14,753 bases of DNA from JAUWBF01 sp043815125 (GTDB lineage: Bacteria; Verrucomicrobiota; Verrucomicrobiia; Opitutales; Opitutaceae): the NCBI GenBank assembly GCA_043815125.1, contig JBDRJH010000462.1:1-14753 (forward strand), read 5' to 3'. The stretch's first letter is position 1. Every line of letters begins with the position of its first letter. This document shows positions 1 through 7,769 of the stretch, piece after piece. Position numbers and translations under genes: made by a program. The notes under the pieces were generated by a model, which was not told the DNA's origin, searched no databases, and saw only the letters and a program-made list of their open reading frames with translations.

Positions 1-344
1 GGCACGAGCACGTTTTCCAGCGCGGTGAGCGTGGGGATGAGTTGGAAGTTTTGAAACACGAAGCCGACCTCGGCGTTGCGCACGCGGGCGCGGCCGTCCT
101 CGTCGAGTTGTTCCAGCGCCTCGCCGGCGATGCGCACGCCGCCGGAGTGCGCGCGGTCAAGGCCGGCGCAGAGGCCGAGCAGGGTGGTCTTGCCGCTGCC
201 GGAGGGGCCGACGATGGCGAGCGTGCCGCCGGCGGGCACGGTGAAGCCGACGGAGTCGAGCACGGTCAGCGGGCCGGCGGCGGTGGCGTAGGTTTGGGTG
301 AGGTTGCGGACCTCGAGGATGGGCGCGGCGGCGGATGAACTCAT
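1..344 (-). CDS. ABC transporter ATP-binding protein, YbbA/LolD type (partial, C-terminal part outside window)
   Basis: This is the nucleotide-binding subunit of an ABC transporter. It would hydrolyse ATP on the cytoplasmic face of a permease that is not in the window. The start codon is the ATG whose complement lies at 342-344, and the frame stays open to the left edge, giving about 114 residues. Visible features are the Walker A motif GPSGSGKT at residues 46-53 and the Q-loop segment FVFQNFQLIPTLTALENV around residues 95-112, with Gln98. The spacing and the QNFQLIPTLTALENV wording are typical of the MacB/LolD/YbbA branch. The Walker B, signature and H-loop motifs lie beyond the edge. The gene is divergent from a tesA-like gene, as ybbA is from tesA in E. 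coli, which favours a YbbA-type export or lipid-related transporter. LolD itself cannot be excluded. The family call is certain and the substrate unknown. Confidence 0.93.
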   Translation of the reverse strand, partial: MSSSAAAPILEVRNLTQTYATAAGPLTVLDSVGFTVPAGGTLAIVGPSGSGKTTLLGLCAGLDRAHSGGVRIAGEALEQLDEDGRARVRNAEVGFVFQNFQLIPTLTALENVLV

Positions 345-386
345 GTCGGTGGTTGCGCAGGAAACCGCGGCGGGCTTGTTTGGCAA

Positions 387-1007
387 ATGATGCGCATCAT
401 CCGTGTCCTGTTGCTGTTTGTTTTTGGAGCCACGCTGCTGGCCGCCGCCCCGCGCACCGTCGTCTTCTACGGCGACAGCCTCACGGCGGGCTACGGCCTC
501 GACGACGCGGCCGGCGAGGCCTACCCCGCGCTGATCCAAAAACGCATCGACGACGCCGGGCTCGACTGGCGGGTGGTCAACGCCGGACTCAGCGGCGACA
601 CCACCAGCGGCGGGCTGCGCCGGCTCGACTGGGTGTTGCGGCGGCCGGCGGACATTTTTGTGCTCGAACTCGGCGCCAACGACGGCCTGCGCGGCCTGCC
701 GGTCGAAATGGTTCGCCAGAACCTCAACGCCATCATCGACCGCGTGCTCGCGAAGAACCCCGCCACAAAGGTGATGCTGGCCGGCATGAAGATGCCGGTG
801 AACATGGGCGACTACGCGCGGGACTTTGACGCGGTTTTCCCCGAGATCGCCCGCGAACGCGACCTGCCGTTGATCCCCTTCCTGCTCGACGGCGTCGGCG
901 GCGTGGCCGCGCTGAACCTGCCCGACGGCATCCACCCCAACGTCGCCGGCCACCGTCGCGTCGCCGACAACGTCTGGCCGGTGCTCGCGCCGCTCTTGCA
1001 AGACTGA
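387..1007 (+). CDS. tesA: TesA-like GDSL esterase / lysophospholipase (multifunctional acyl hydrolase)
   Basis: This is an SGNH/GDSL hydrolase of the TesA/arylesterase group, expected in the periplasm, where it would hydrolyse acyl thioesters, aryl esters or lysophospholipids. The N-terminus has a hydrophobic core (residues 6-18) ending AAA at 19-21, which fits a cleavable signal peptide. All four catalytic blocks are present: block I GDSLTAGYG with nucleophile Ser31, block II NAGLSGDTT with oxyanion Gly67, block III GANDGLRG with Asn98, and block V DGIHPN with Asp180 and His183. The length of 206 residues matches the family. Two adjacent ATG codons (387 and 390) could both serve as start, and no Shine-Dalgarno sequence precedes either. 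Only 42 bases separate this start from that of the divergent ABC ATPase. The physiological substrate cannot be read from the sequence. Confidence 0.95.
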   Translation: MMRIIRVLLLFVFGATLLAAAPRTVVFYGDSLTAGYGLDDAAGEAYPALIQKRIDDAGLDWRVVNAGLSGDTTSGGLRRLDWVLRRPADIFVLELGANDGLRGLPVEMVRQNLNAIIDRVLAKNPATKVMLAGMKMPVNMGDYARDFDAVFPEIARERDLPLIPFLLDGVGGVAALNLPDGIHPNVAGHRRVADNVWPVLAPLLQD

Positions 1008-1031
1008 GGTTTTGTCCGATCAAATCGGCCC

Positions 1032-2672
1032 ATGCCGCTCCGCCTGCTCGCCCCCCTCGCCTGCCTGCTGTTGTTGGTCGTCGGTTGCCGGCCGGGCGCC
1101 ACCCCCGTCGAACGGGCCCGAGAAACCGGCACCCTCATCATCGGCAACGGCGCCGAACCGCAGGACCTCGATCCGCAGACCTCCTCGGCCTACACCGACT
1201 ACAACATCCTGATCGCGCTCCTCGAAGGCCTGACCGTGATCGACGAGGCCTCCTCGCAACCCGTGCCCGGCATCGCCTCCGGCTGGGACATTTCCGACGA
1301 CGGCCTGCGCTACACCTTCCACCTCCGTCCCGAGGCCAAATGGTCCAACCGCGCCCCCGTGACCGCCGGCGACTTCGTCTTTTCGTTTCAACGCATTCTC
1401 ACCCCCGCCCTCGCCTCGGACTACGGCTACATGCTCCACCCGATCAGGAACGCCGAGGCCTACAACAACGGCGCGCTCGACGACTTCAGCGAGGTCGGCG
1501 TGAAGGCCCTCGACGACCACACCCTGCAAATCGACCTCGAACGCCCCACCCCCCAGCTGCTGGCGCTCGCCGCGCACCAGGCGTGGTTCCCCGTGCATCC
1601 GCCCACCGTGCTCGCCGCCGGCCCGATCGACCGGCGCGGCGGCGGCTGGACCGCGCCCGGCAAATTCGTCGGCAACGGCGCCTACCAACTCGCCGAGTGG
1701 ACGCCCAACCAGCGCATCGTCGTCACCCGCAACCCGCATTACTGGAATCACGCCGCCACCGCCGACGGCGTGAGCCGGGTCGTCTTCATCCCCAACGACA
1801 ACCTCGCCGCCGACGAAGCCGCCTTTCGCACCGGCCAGCTCCACCTCACCTACGACCTCCTGCCCGACCGCATCGCGCACTACCGCGTTGAGTCGCCGGA
1901 GCTGCTGCGCATCGACCCGTTGCTCGAGACCAATTTCATCCGCTTCAACGTCCGCCGTCCCCCGCTCGACGACGCCCGGGTGCGCCGCGCCCTCGCGCTC
2001 GCCATCGACCGCGAGGCCATCTGCCGCCGGCTGCTGCAGGACAGCCGCATCCCCGCCCGCGCCCTCACCCCGCCCGGCACCGCCGGCTACACCGCGCGGG
2101 CCGCCATCCCAGACGACGCCGAAACCGCCCGCCGCCTGCTCGCCGAGGCCGGCTACCCCGGCGGCGAGGGATTCCCCATCCTCGAGGTGCAGATGAACAG
2201 CGACACCCTCAACGACCGTGTCTACGCCGCCATCCAGGCGATGTGGAAACAAACCCTCGGCATCGATGTCCGATTGGTGTCGCTCGATTTCCGCGTCTAC
2301 CTGGAGAACCAGCGCGCCGGCGCCTACGACATCTCCCGTTCGCGCTGGATCGGCGACTACAACGATCCCAACACCTTCCTCGACATGTTCGTGACCGGCG
2401 GCGGCAACAACCAGACCGGCTGGACCTGTCCCGATTACGACCGCCACATCACCGCCGCCGCCAAGTCCGCAAGCCCCGCCGAACGATATAAGCATTTCCA
2501 AACCGCCGAAGAACACCTCCTCGAAACCGCCCCCATCGCCCCGCTCTACCACGGCACCCGCACCTACCTCATCCACCCCGACGTGCAAAACTGGGTGCCC
2601 TCCCTGCTCGGCATCCACCGCTACCAGACCATCAAACTGGAGGCCGGTCCGGTCGAAGCCCCGAGAGATTGA
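1032..2672 (+). CDS. Oligopeptide ABC transporter substrate-binding lipoprotein (OppA-like, SBP_bac_5 family)
   Basis: This is a periplasmic solute-binding lipoprotein of the peptide/nickel family 5, which normally delivers oligopeptides to an ABC permease. The N-terminus is a lipoprotein signal: hydrophobic residues 4-17, then the lipobox VVGC with Cys19 as the lipidated residue. The family pattern follows in order: EPQDLDPQTSS near residue 40, a SGWDISDDGLRYTFHLRP segment near residues 80-100, VKALDDHTLQIDLERPTP, and FNVRRPPLDDARVRRALALA starting at about residue 305. The 546-residue length is normal for OppA. The gene starts 24 bases after tesA and may be cotranscribed with it. No OppB, OppC, OppD or OppF subunit gene lies beside it, so it is an orphan here, and whether it feeds a transporter or binds cell-wall peptides is unknown. 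A short dyad (CCGAT/ATCGG, 1016-1028) sits just before the start. Confidence 0.94.
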   Translation: MPLRLLAPLACLLLLVVGCRPGATPVERARETGTLIIGNGAEPQDLDPQTSSAYTDYNILIALLEGLTVIDEASSQPVPGIASGWDISDDGLRYTFHLRPEAKWSNRAPVTAGDFVFSFQRILTPALASDYGYMLHPIRNAEAYNNGALDDFSEVGVKALDDHTLQIDLERPTPQLLALAAHQAWFPVHPPTVLAAGPIDRRGGGWTAPGKFVGNGAYQLAEWTPNQRIVVTRNPHYWNHAATADGVSRVVFIPNDNLAADEAAFRTGQLHLTYDLLPDRIAHYRVESPELLRIDPLLETNFIRFNVRRPPLDDARVRRALALAIDREAICRRLLQDSRIPARALTPPGTAGYTARAAIPDDAETARRLLAEAGYPGGEGFPILEVQMNSDTLNDRVYAAIQAMWKQTLGIDVRLVSLDFRVYLENQRAGAYDISRSRWIGDYNDPNTFLDMFVTGGGNNQTGWTCPDYDRHITAAAKSASPAERYKHFQTAEEHLLETAPIAPLYHGTRTYLIHPDVQNWVPSLLGIHRYQTIKLEAGPVEAPRD

Positions 2673-2729
2673 AATTTTTGTAAGATTGACCCACGCCTTC
2701 CCCACTGTTGGTTTCAGCCTTCCCCCCGC

Positions 2730-5621
2730 ATGACAGCGCCCCGCAAATCCGCCCCATCCAGTTCCCTGCGCAAACCCGGCATCGTGCTGGCCATGTTGCT
2801 CGCCTCGGCCCCCGCCCAGGCTCAGGTATCCATCCCCATTCCCAACATTCTGGCGGAGGTCGAGACCTTCATCAAAAACCGCCAGCCCGCCGACGCCGCC
2901 GCCCTGCTGGACCGCGTCATCGCGCGCGCCGATGCCGGCGAGGCCATGCCCGACGGCGTCGACATGGACCGCATCCGCCTGGCCGCCGCCAACAACCACT
3001 TCCGCGCGCAAAACCTCCCGCGCACCGTCGAGGTCATCAACGGCCTGCTCGCCAAGAACCCCTCCAGCGCCGCCCTCGTCGCCGAGGCCCGCATGATGCT
3101 CGGCCTCGCGCTCGCCCTGCAGGACAAGTTCGCCGAGGCCATCCCCGTCTTCGCCAGCGCCGAGCAATCCCCCACCTACCGCGACAAGGCCATGCTCTAC
3201 GGAGCCATGTCCGCCCAGCAGGCCGGCAAGATCGACGAGGCCATCGCCGCCTACACCCGCCTGCTCGCCACCTCTCCCCGCGACCGCGACTGGGCCGACG
3301 CCGCCCTCTCCCTCATCAATCTTCAGCTCCAGACCGGCGCCCTCCCCGACGCCCGCCGCGGCCTCAATCTCCTGCGCGGCAACCTCCCCCTCGTCGACAA
3401 CCTCGCCGGCCTCAACGTCCTCAGCCTCCAACTCGGTGACGAACTCACCAAGGCCAACGACCCCGCCGGCGCCCTCACCGCCTACCGCACCGTCCTCTTC
3501 AAGCAGGACATCATCGACCAACAGCTCCGGCGCAACGCCCGCATGGAGGCCGACATCAAGCGCATCCAAGACTTCACCGTCGGCGACGCCACCCAGATGG
3601 ACTCCGTGCGCCGCATCACCTCGCGCCTGGAGCAGGCCAAGTCCGCCATCGAGGAGATCCGCAAACTCGAAAACTACGACGCCACCCTCCTTTTCCGCCT
3701 CGGCAACGCCTTCCAACTGCGCGGCGGCGCCTGGGAAGCCGCCCTCATCTTCGAGGAAATCATCCAGAAATACCCCCAGTCCGGGGAACGCGAGCAAGCC
3801 TACCTCGGCCTCGTCCGCGCCTACTCCGAGTCCGGCCGCCTCGAAAAAACCCGCCTTGCCGCCGAACGCTTCCAGCGAGCCTACCCCGACAGCCAATACG
3901 GCGCGCAGGCACTCTACCTCGCCGCCGCCGCCGCCGGCCAGCGCAACGACACCACCGCCCAGCTCGAATTCCTCGGCATCGCCACCGAAAAATACCGCGA
4001 CAACCGCGAGCTGCTCGAGCCGATGCTGATGATGAAGGCCAACGCGCTCTTCTCGCTCGGTCGCTACGCCGAAGTCTCCACCGCCGCGCAGGAATACCTC
4101 GCCACCTTCCCGCAGGGCAAATTCGTCGAGGAAGCCGCCTATATATCCGCCATGGCCGTGCTCGCCGACGGCGAGGCATCCGCCGCCGCCCACGCCATCA
4201 ACACCTACGTTGAAAGCTACCCGCAGGGCAAATTCATCGAGGACGCCCGCTACCGCCTCGCCGCCACCGACTACGCCAAGCAGGACTACAAATCCGCCCT
4301 CGAACGCACCCAGGCCTGGCTGGCCGACTACCCCGTCGAACACCCCCAACGCGGCGAAGTCTACTCCCTGCAAGGCGATGCCCACGCCGGCCTCAATCAA
4401 GCCGACCAGGCCATCGAAAGCTACCGCAACGCCCTCGTCCTGCCCCTCTCCGACGAGCAGCTCGGCTACGTGCTCGACGAACTCACCCGCCTCTATCAAA
4501 GCCAGCGCGACTTCGACAGCGCCGTCGACATGTGGGAGCAGTTTGCCAGCGAGCGCCCCGACCACCCCTTCGTCATCAACGCCGCCTACTGGATCGGCCG
4601 CATCCGCTCCCGCGAAGGCCGCACCGAGGAGGCCCTCAGCCGCGTCGCCGACATCACCACCCGCTACGTCACCGACGCCCAGCGCGACTCCGTCGAACGT
4701 CTGCTGATCGAAGTCTCGTCCATGCTCGCCAAGCCCCCCCGGGCCAAGCGAGGCGAACCCCGCCCCGAGGTCCCCACCCTCGACCAGCTCTTCACCCGCG
4801 TCGACCAGCTGCTCCTCACCCCGCAGACCCGCGACTCCGCGACCGCCCGCGCCCGCGCCCTCTTCGTCAAGGCCGAGATCGCCGGCCTGCGCAAACAGCC
4901 CCGCATCCAGGGCGAATACCTGGATCGCATCGCCTCCGCCAACTCCCCCGACACCCTCCCCCCCGGCATCCTCGGCAAACTCGGCGACCACCTCCTTGCC
5001 AAGGGAGAGATCGACCTGGCCCGCTCGTTCTACACCGAGATCGTCTCCGCCCACCCCAAGTCCATCTTCGCCGACTACGGCTATGCCGGCCTCGGCCAGA
5101 TCGCCCTGCGCGAGGGCAACGGCAACGAGGCCCTCCGCCTCTTCAACAACGCCATCGACCTCGCCGGCGCCCGGTTCAAACTCCTCGAAGCCACCATCGG
5201 CCAGGCCCAGGCCCTGCTCCAGCTCGGCCGCCTCGACGCCGCCCAGAACCTCTTCGAACAAGTCGCCGGCAACCGCTCCTGGCGCGGACCCGCCACCGCC
5301 GAGAGCCTCTACTCCCTCGGCGAGATCCTCATGAAGCGCGGCACGCCCGACGACATCGCCAAGTCCCAGGCCCACTTCCAGCGCATCTACATCTCCTACA
5401 AGCGCTACACCCCCTGGGTCGCCAAGGCCTACCTGCGCAGCGCCGAAGCCTTCGAGGCCCTCGGCCAAAACCAGGAAGCCGCCAACGCCCTCCGCGAGAT
5501 GCTGCGCGTCGCCAACGACAACGAGGAACTCGCCGCGCTCCCCGAGACCGCCACCGCCCGCACCAAGCTCATCGCCCTTGAGGCCACCCTGCCCGCCACC
5601 CCTGCCGGAGGAAACTCCTGA
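2730..5621 (+). CDS. Large exported tetratricopeptide-repeat (TPR) protein
   Basis: This 963-residue protein is predicted to be periplasmic. A basic N-terminus (RKPG), a hydrophobic stretch at residues 18-27 and an AQA site at 29-31 form a signal peptide. The rest is almost entirely helical repeats of about 34-37 residues with TPR spacing, for example KIDEAIAAYTRLLATSP, GGAWEAALIFEEIIQKYPQS, NQADQAIESYRNALVLP, GEIDLARSFYTEIVSAHPKS and RLDAAQNLFEQVAGN. Two neighbouring repeats share the element PQGKF (residues 461-465 and 498-502, 37 apart), suggesting internal duplication. Repeats ending in YP or HP recall the CpoB/YbgF and BamD type TPRs of envelope complexes. A proline- and arginine-rich break (KPPRAKRGEPRPEVP) near residue 670 divides the protein. 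The gene overlaps the next by one base (TGATG) and heads the ExbB/ExbD operon, so a scaffold role for that machine is plausible but inferred. Confidence 0.9.
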   Translation: MTAPRKSAPSSSLRKPGIVLAMLLASAPAQAQVSIPIPNILAEVETFIKNRQPADAAALLDRVIARADAGEAMPDGVDMDRIRLAAANNHFRAQNLPRTVEVINGLLAKNPSSAALVAEARMMLGLALALQDKFAEAIPVFASAEQSPTYRDKAMLYGAMSAQQAGKIDEAIAAYTRLLATSPRDRDWADAALSLINLQLQTGALPDARRGLNLLRGNLPLVDNLAGLNVLSLQLGDELTKANDPAGALTAYRTVLFKQDIIDQQLRRNARMEADIKRIQDFTVGDATQMDSVRRITSRLEQAKSAIEEIRKLENYDATLLFRLGNAFQLRGGAWEAALIFEEIIQKYPQSGEREQAYLGLVRAYSESGRLEKTRLAAERFQRAYPDSQYGAQALYLAAAAAGQRNDTTAQLEFLGIATEKYRDNRELLEPMLMMKANALFSLGRYAEVSTAAQEYLATFPQGKFVEEAAYISAMAVLADGEASAAAHAINTYVESYPQGKFIEDARYRLAATDYAKQDYKSALERTQAWLADYPVEHPQRGEVYSLQGDAHAGLNQADQAIESYRNALVLPLSDEQLGYVLDELTRLYQSQRDFDSAVDMWEQFASERPDHPFVINAAYWIGRIRSREGRTEEALSRVADITTRYVTDAQRDSVERLLIEVSSMLAKPPRAKRGEPRPEVPTLDQLFTRVDQLLLTPQTRDSATARARALFVKAEIAGLRKQPRIQGEYLDRIASANSPDTLPPGILGKLGDHLLAKGEIDLARSFYTEIVSAHPKSIFADYGYAGLGQIALREGNGNEALRLFNNAIDLAGARFKLLEATIGQAQALLQLGRLDAAQNLFEQVAGNRSWRGPATAESLYSLGEILMKRGTPDDIAKSQAHFQRIYISYKRYTPWVAKAYLRSAEAFEALGQNQEAANALREMLRVANDNEELAALPETATARTKLIALEATLPATPAGGNS
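5607..5614 (+). promoter_or_regulatory. Strong Shine-Dalgarno sequence with TGATG translational coupling
   Basis: The bases GGAGGAAA end six bases before the ATG at 5621 and lie inside the last codons of the TPR gene. The TGA stop (5619-5621) shares its A with the next ATG. This is the only clear Shine-Dalgarno site in front of any gene in the window. It fixes the start of the 272-residue protein and implies coupled translation of the two genes. Confidence 0.8.
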
Positions 5622-6439
5622 TGCACCTGCCCCGCACCCTCGCCACCGTCCTGCTCGCCCTGCTCGGAGCCACCACGCTCCCCGCCCAGCGCTATGTGCT
5701 CAACAACGGCACCGCGCTCAAGGCCGAGGACGTCAAACTCAGCGGCAACGCCCTCGTGCAGGAAATCCCGTTGCCCGGCGGCGGTTCCGCCGAGCGTCGC
5801 TACCTGCTCAACACCGTCGCCCGCCTCGAGTGGCCCGAGCCGGCCGAGATCGCCCAAGCCGCCACCCAGATCACCGCCGGCCAGCCCAAGGAGGCTCTCG
5901 AAACCATCACCCCGATCTACCGGCTCTTCGGCCCCTTCACCAAAACCCCCGGTTCTTGGTGGACCCAGGCCGCCTCGCTGCGCCTCCAGGCCCTGGTCGA
6001 CTCCAGCGCCCCCGGCTCCGAGATCACCTCCGCCGCACGCGAGATCATGACCTCGGCCACCGATCCCGAGGCCGTCGGCACCGCCAAACTCGCCCTGGCC
6101 AAGGTCGACGCCCGCGATGGCCGTGACAGCCTCGCCACCGCCATGATCGACGAGATCGTCAGCAACGCTCCCGCCGGCGTGCGCGCCCGCGCCTGGCTGC
6201 TGCGCGGCGACCTCGCCCTGAAGCGGCAGTCCTTCGAGGACGCACTCGAGTCCTACCTGCGCGTGCCCGCCTTCTTCGGCACACTCGACGAACTCATGCC
6301 CGCCGCCATCCTCGGCAGCGCCAGAGCCTACAAAGGCTACGGCGACACCGGCCGCGCCGAGCGTGCCTATCTCGACGTCATTGACACCTATCCCGACTCC
6401 GCCGAGGCCGTCGTCGCCAGGAAGGAATCCGGTTTCTGA
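5621..6439 (+). CDS. Exported protein with C-terminal TPR-like repeats, function unknown
   Basis: This 272-residue protein begins with a signal peptide (hydrophobic residues 7-17, likely cut after LPA at 20-22). Residues 23-72 read as a small beta-rich segment of the form RYVLNNG..L...V ... RYLLNTVARLEWPE. It resembles the short domains of 'V-L-x-D/N-G-x-x-L' type found near the N-terminus of many exported proteins; this likeness is my judgement by eye. The C-terminal half is helical. Its last 85 residues hold two TPR-like pairs, ARAWLLRGDLALKRQSFEDA and GDTGRAERAYLDVIDTYPDS. It is translationally coupled to the large TPR gene and lies 38 bases before the exbB-type gene. That points to a periplasmic partner of both, comparable in position to CpoB near Tol genes. 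No catalytic motif is visible and no specific function can be assigned. Confidence 0.85.
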   Translation: MHLPRTLATVLLALLGATTLPAQRYVLNNGTALKAEDVKLSGNALVQEIPLPGGGSAERRYLLNTVARLEWPEPAEIAQAATQITAGQPKEALETITPIYRLFGPFTKTPGSWWTQAASLRLQALVDSSAPGSEITSAAREIMTSATDPEAVGTAKLALAKVDARDGRDSLATAMIDEIVSNAPAGVRARAWLLRGDLALKRQSFEDALESYLRVPAFFGTLDELMPAAILGSARAYKGYGDTGRAERAYLDVIDTYPDSAEAVVARKESGF

Positions 6440-6477
6440 TTTCCCCGAACACTCGCAACACCCTCTAAACCAAGCCC

Positions 6478-7272
6478 ATGAAAGTCATGCAAAGCCCCGC
6501 CACCCGCATCGCCGCCCTGTTCCTCGCCAGCCCGCTGGCCCTGCTCGCGCAGGAAGCCGTCGTCGAGGTCCAGACCAAGACCCTCCTCCAGGAGCTTTCC
6601 GCCCCCGCCATCATTCCCCTCTGGTTCTGCTCCGCGCTGATCGTCTACCTGGTCATCGACCTCTACCTGAAGACCACCCGCAAGCAGGCCCTCCCGCCCG
6701 ACGTCATTGACAACCTCAAGTCGATGTTCCGCCAGGGTGACTACCACTCCGCCTACAACTGGACCGCCGCGAACCCCGGTGTCGTCGCCAACGTCGTTCA
6801 CGCCGGCCTGCGCCACTCCAACGGCGGCCAGCACGCCGCCGAGGACGCCATGGCCGCCGCCATCGTCGGTGAAAACACCAACTTCCAGAACAAGATCGCC
6901 TACCTCTCCGTCATCGGCGTCATCGCGCCCATGATCGGCCTGACCGGCACCGTCATCGGCATGATCCAGGCCTTCGCCGCCATGGGTCAGGCCGGAGCCG
7001 CCGATCCCTCCAAGCTCTCCGGCGCCATCGGCCACGTGCTCCACGCCACCGCTTCCGGTTTGGCCGTCGCCATCCCCGCGTTCGTCTTCTACTACTTGCT
7101 CCGCAACCGAGTGACCCACCTCATCCACGACCTCTCGCTGGCCGCCAACGACCTGTTCCGTCGTTTCCCCTACGATCACATGGCCAACGTCGAGTTCGAG
7201 GGTGGCGAGAGCTACGCCGCCACCCCCAACTGGGTTTCCGGCCAGCAGGCCGCCGCCCCGACCGAGGCCTGA
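6478..7272 (+). CDS. exbB: MotA/TolQ/ExbB proton channel family protein
   Basis: This is the channel subunit of a proton-motive-force-driven envelope motor; the symbol is family-level, since TolQ or another paralogue is equally possible. The N-terminus is unusual for E. coli ExbB: residues 10-24 look like a cleavable signal (LALLA before Gln25). Three membrane segments follow, at about 43-64, 140-165 and 192-209. A long cytoplasmic loop separates the first two, as expected. The segment at 140-165 carries the family signature APMIGLTGTVIGMI (GLTGTV at 154-159), and the last has SGLAVAIPAFVFYYLL. The 264-residue length is slightly above the norm because of the N-terminal extension. A second ATG at 6487 is possible; the first is used here, and neither has a Shine-Dalgarno sequence. 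It is followed by two exbD genes, its expected partners. Confidence 0.95.
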   Translation: MKVMQSPATRIAALFLASPLALLAQEAVVEVQTKTLLQELSAPAIIPLWFCSALIVYLVIDLYLKTTRKQALPPDVIDNLKSMFRQGDYHSAYNWTAANPGVVANVVHAGLRHSNGGQHAAEDAMAAAIVGENTNFQNKIAYLSVIGVIAPMIGLTGTVIGMIQAFAAMGQAGAADPSKLSGAIGHVLHATASGLAVAIPAFVFYYLLRNRVTHLIHDLSLAANDLFRRFPYDHMANVEFEGGESYAATPNWVSGQQAAAPTEA

Positions 7273-7316
7273 GCCCCGGCGTTACGATCCGACAACCCTC
7301 AACCCCTTAAAATACT

Positions 7317-7742
7317 ATGGCCGGTGGTGGTGGCGGCGAAGGCGAGCCCGAATTTCAAATCGCCCCGATGATCGACGTTCTCCTGGTGCTGCTCATTTTC
7401 TTCATGAGCATCGCCACCACCGCGGTGAGTCGCTACGACCCGACCGTGCAGCTGCCGGTCGCGCCCGACGCCAACAAAAAGGAGGACTCCGAAGGCGAAC
7501 TGGTCTTCAACGTCCACTGGCGCCCCGCCGAGGATGTTGCCGTCACCACCTTCGAGGAGACCCAATACACCGAGATCGAGCCCCTCCTGCCGATCCTAGC
7601 ATCCCGTAAAAAAGCCATGCCCGAGGCCCGGGTGCTCATCCGCAGCGACGGCGAGACCCCGATCAGCTACGTCAACGACATCGTTGAACTCGCCGCTCGC
7701 GCCGGCCTCGACGACATCACCTTCGCCACCCTCGCCCGCTGA
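7317..7742 (+). CDS. exbD: Biopolymer transport protein ExbD/TolR family (first copy)
   Basis: This is a stator partner of the ExbB-type channel. It has a short glycine-rich cytoplasmic start (residues 2-7), then FQIAPMIDVLLVLLIFFMSIA at residues 13-33, the single membrane helix. Asp20 is the conserved acidic residue that carries protons in ExbD and TolR. The remaining roughly 105 residues form the periplasmic domain, ending with the family-like segment ARVLIRSDGETPISYVNDIV and ITFATLAR. At 141 residues it is of normal size. The start follows a leader without a Shine-Dalgarno sequence, 44 bases after the exbB-type gene. The periplasmic half contains an acidic, lysine-bearing insertion (NKKEDSEGE) absent from the second copy, so the two ExbD proteins are diverged paralogues and not a recent duplication. 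Confidence 0.95.
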   Translation: MAGGGGGEGEPEFQIAPMIDVLLVLLIFFMSIATTAVSRYDPTVQLPVAPDANKKEDSEGELVFNVHWRPAEDVAVTTFEETQYTEIEPLLPILASRKKAMPEARVLIRSDGETPISYVNDIVELAARAGLDDITFATLAR

Positions 7743-7769
7743 TTCGCCGGCCGGTCCGCATTCTCCCCC

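Noticed and set aside
1016..1028. Small dyad CCGAT-CAA-ATCGG just before the OppA-like start
   Set aside because: A five-base stem is expected often by chance in this sequence, and no T-run or second copy supports a terminator or operator.
2668..2729. Promoter-like TTGAAA and TAAGAT elements ahead of the TPR gene
   Set aside because: The two elements are not at a workable spacing and each matches consensus only partly; the operon promoter cannot be placed from the sequence alone.
1020..5468. A very long open frame on the minus strand (about 1480 codons) opposite the OppA-like and TPR genes
   Set aside because: Its product is a monotonous Gly/Val/Glu/Ala/Leu sequence without domains, while the plus-strand genes show signal peptides, family motifs and repeats. 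High G+C at third codon positions removes stops from the antisense frame.
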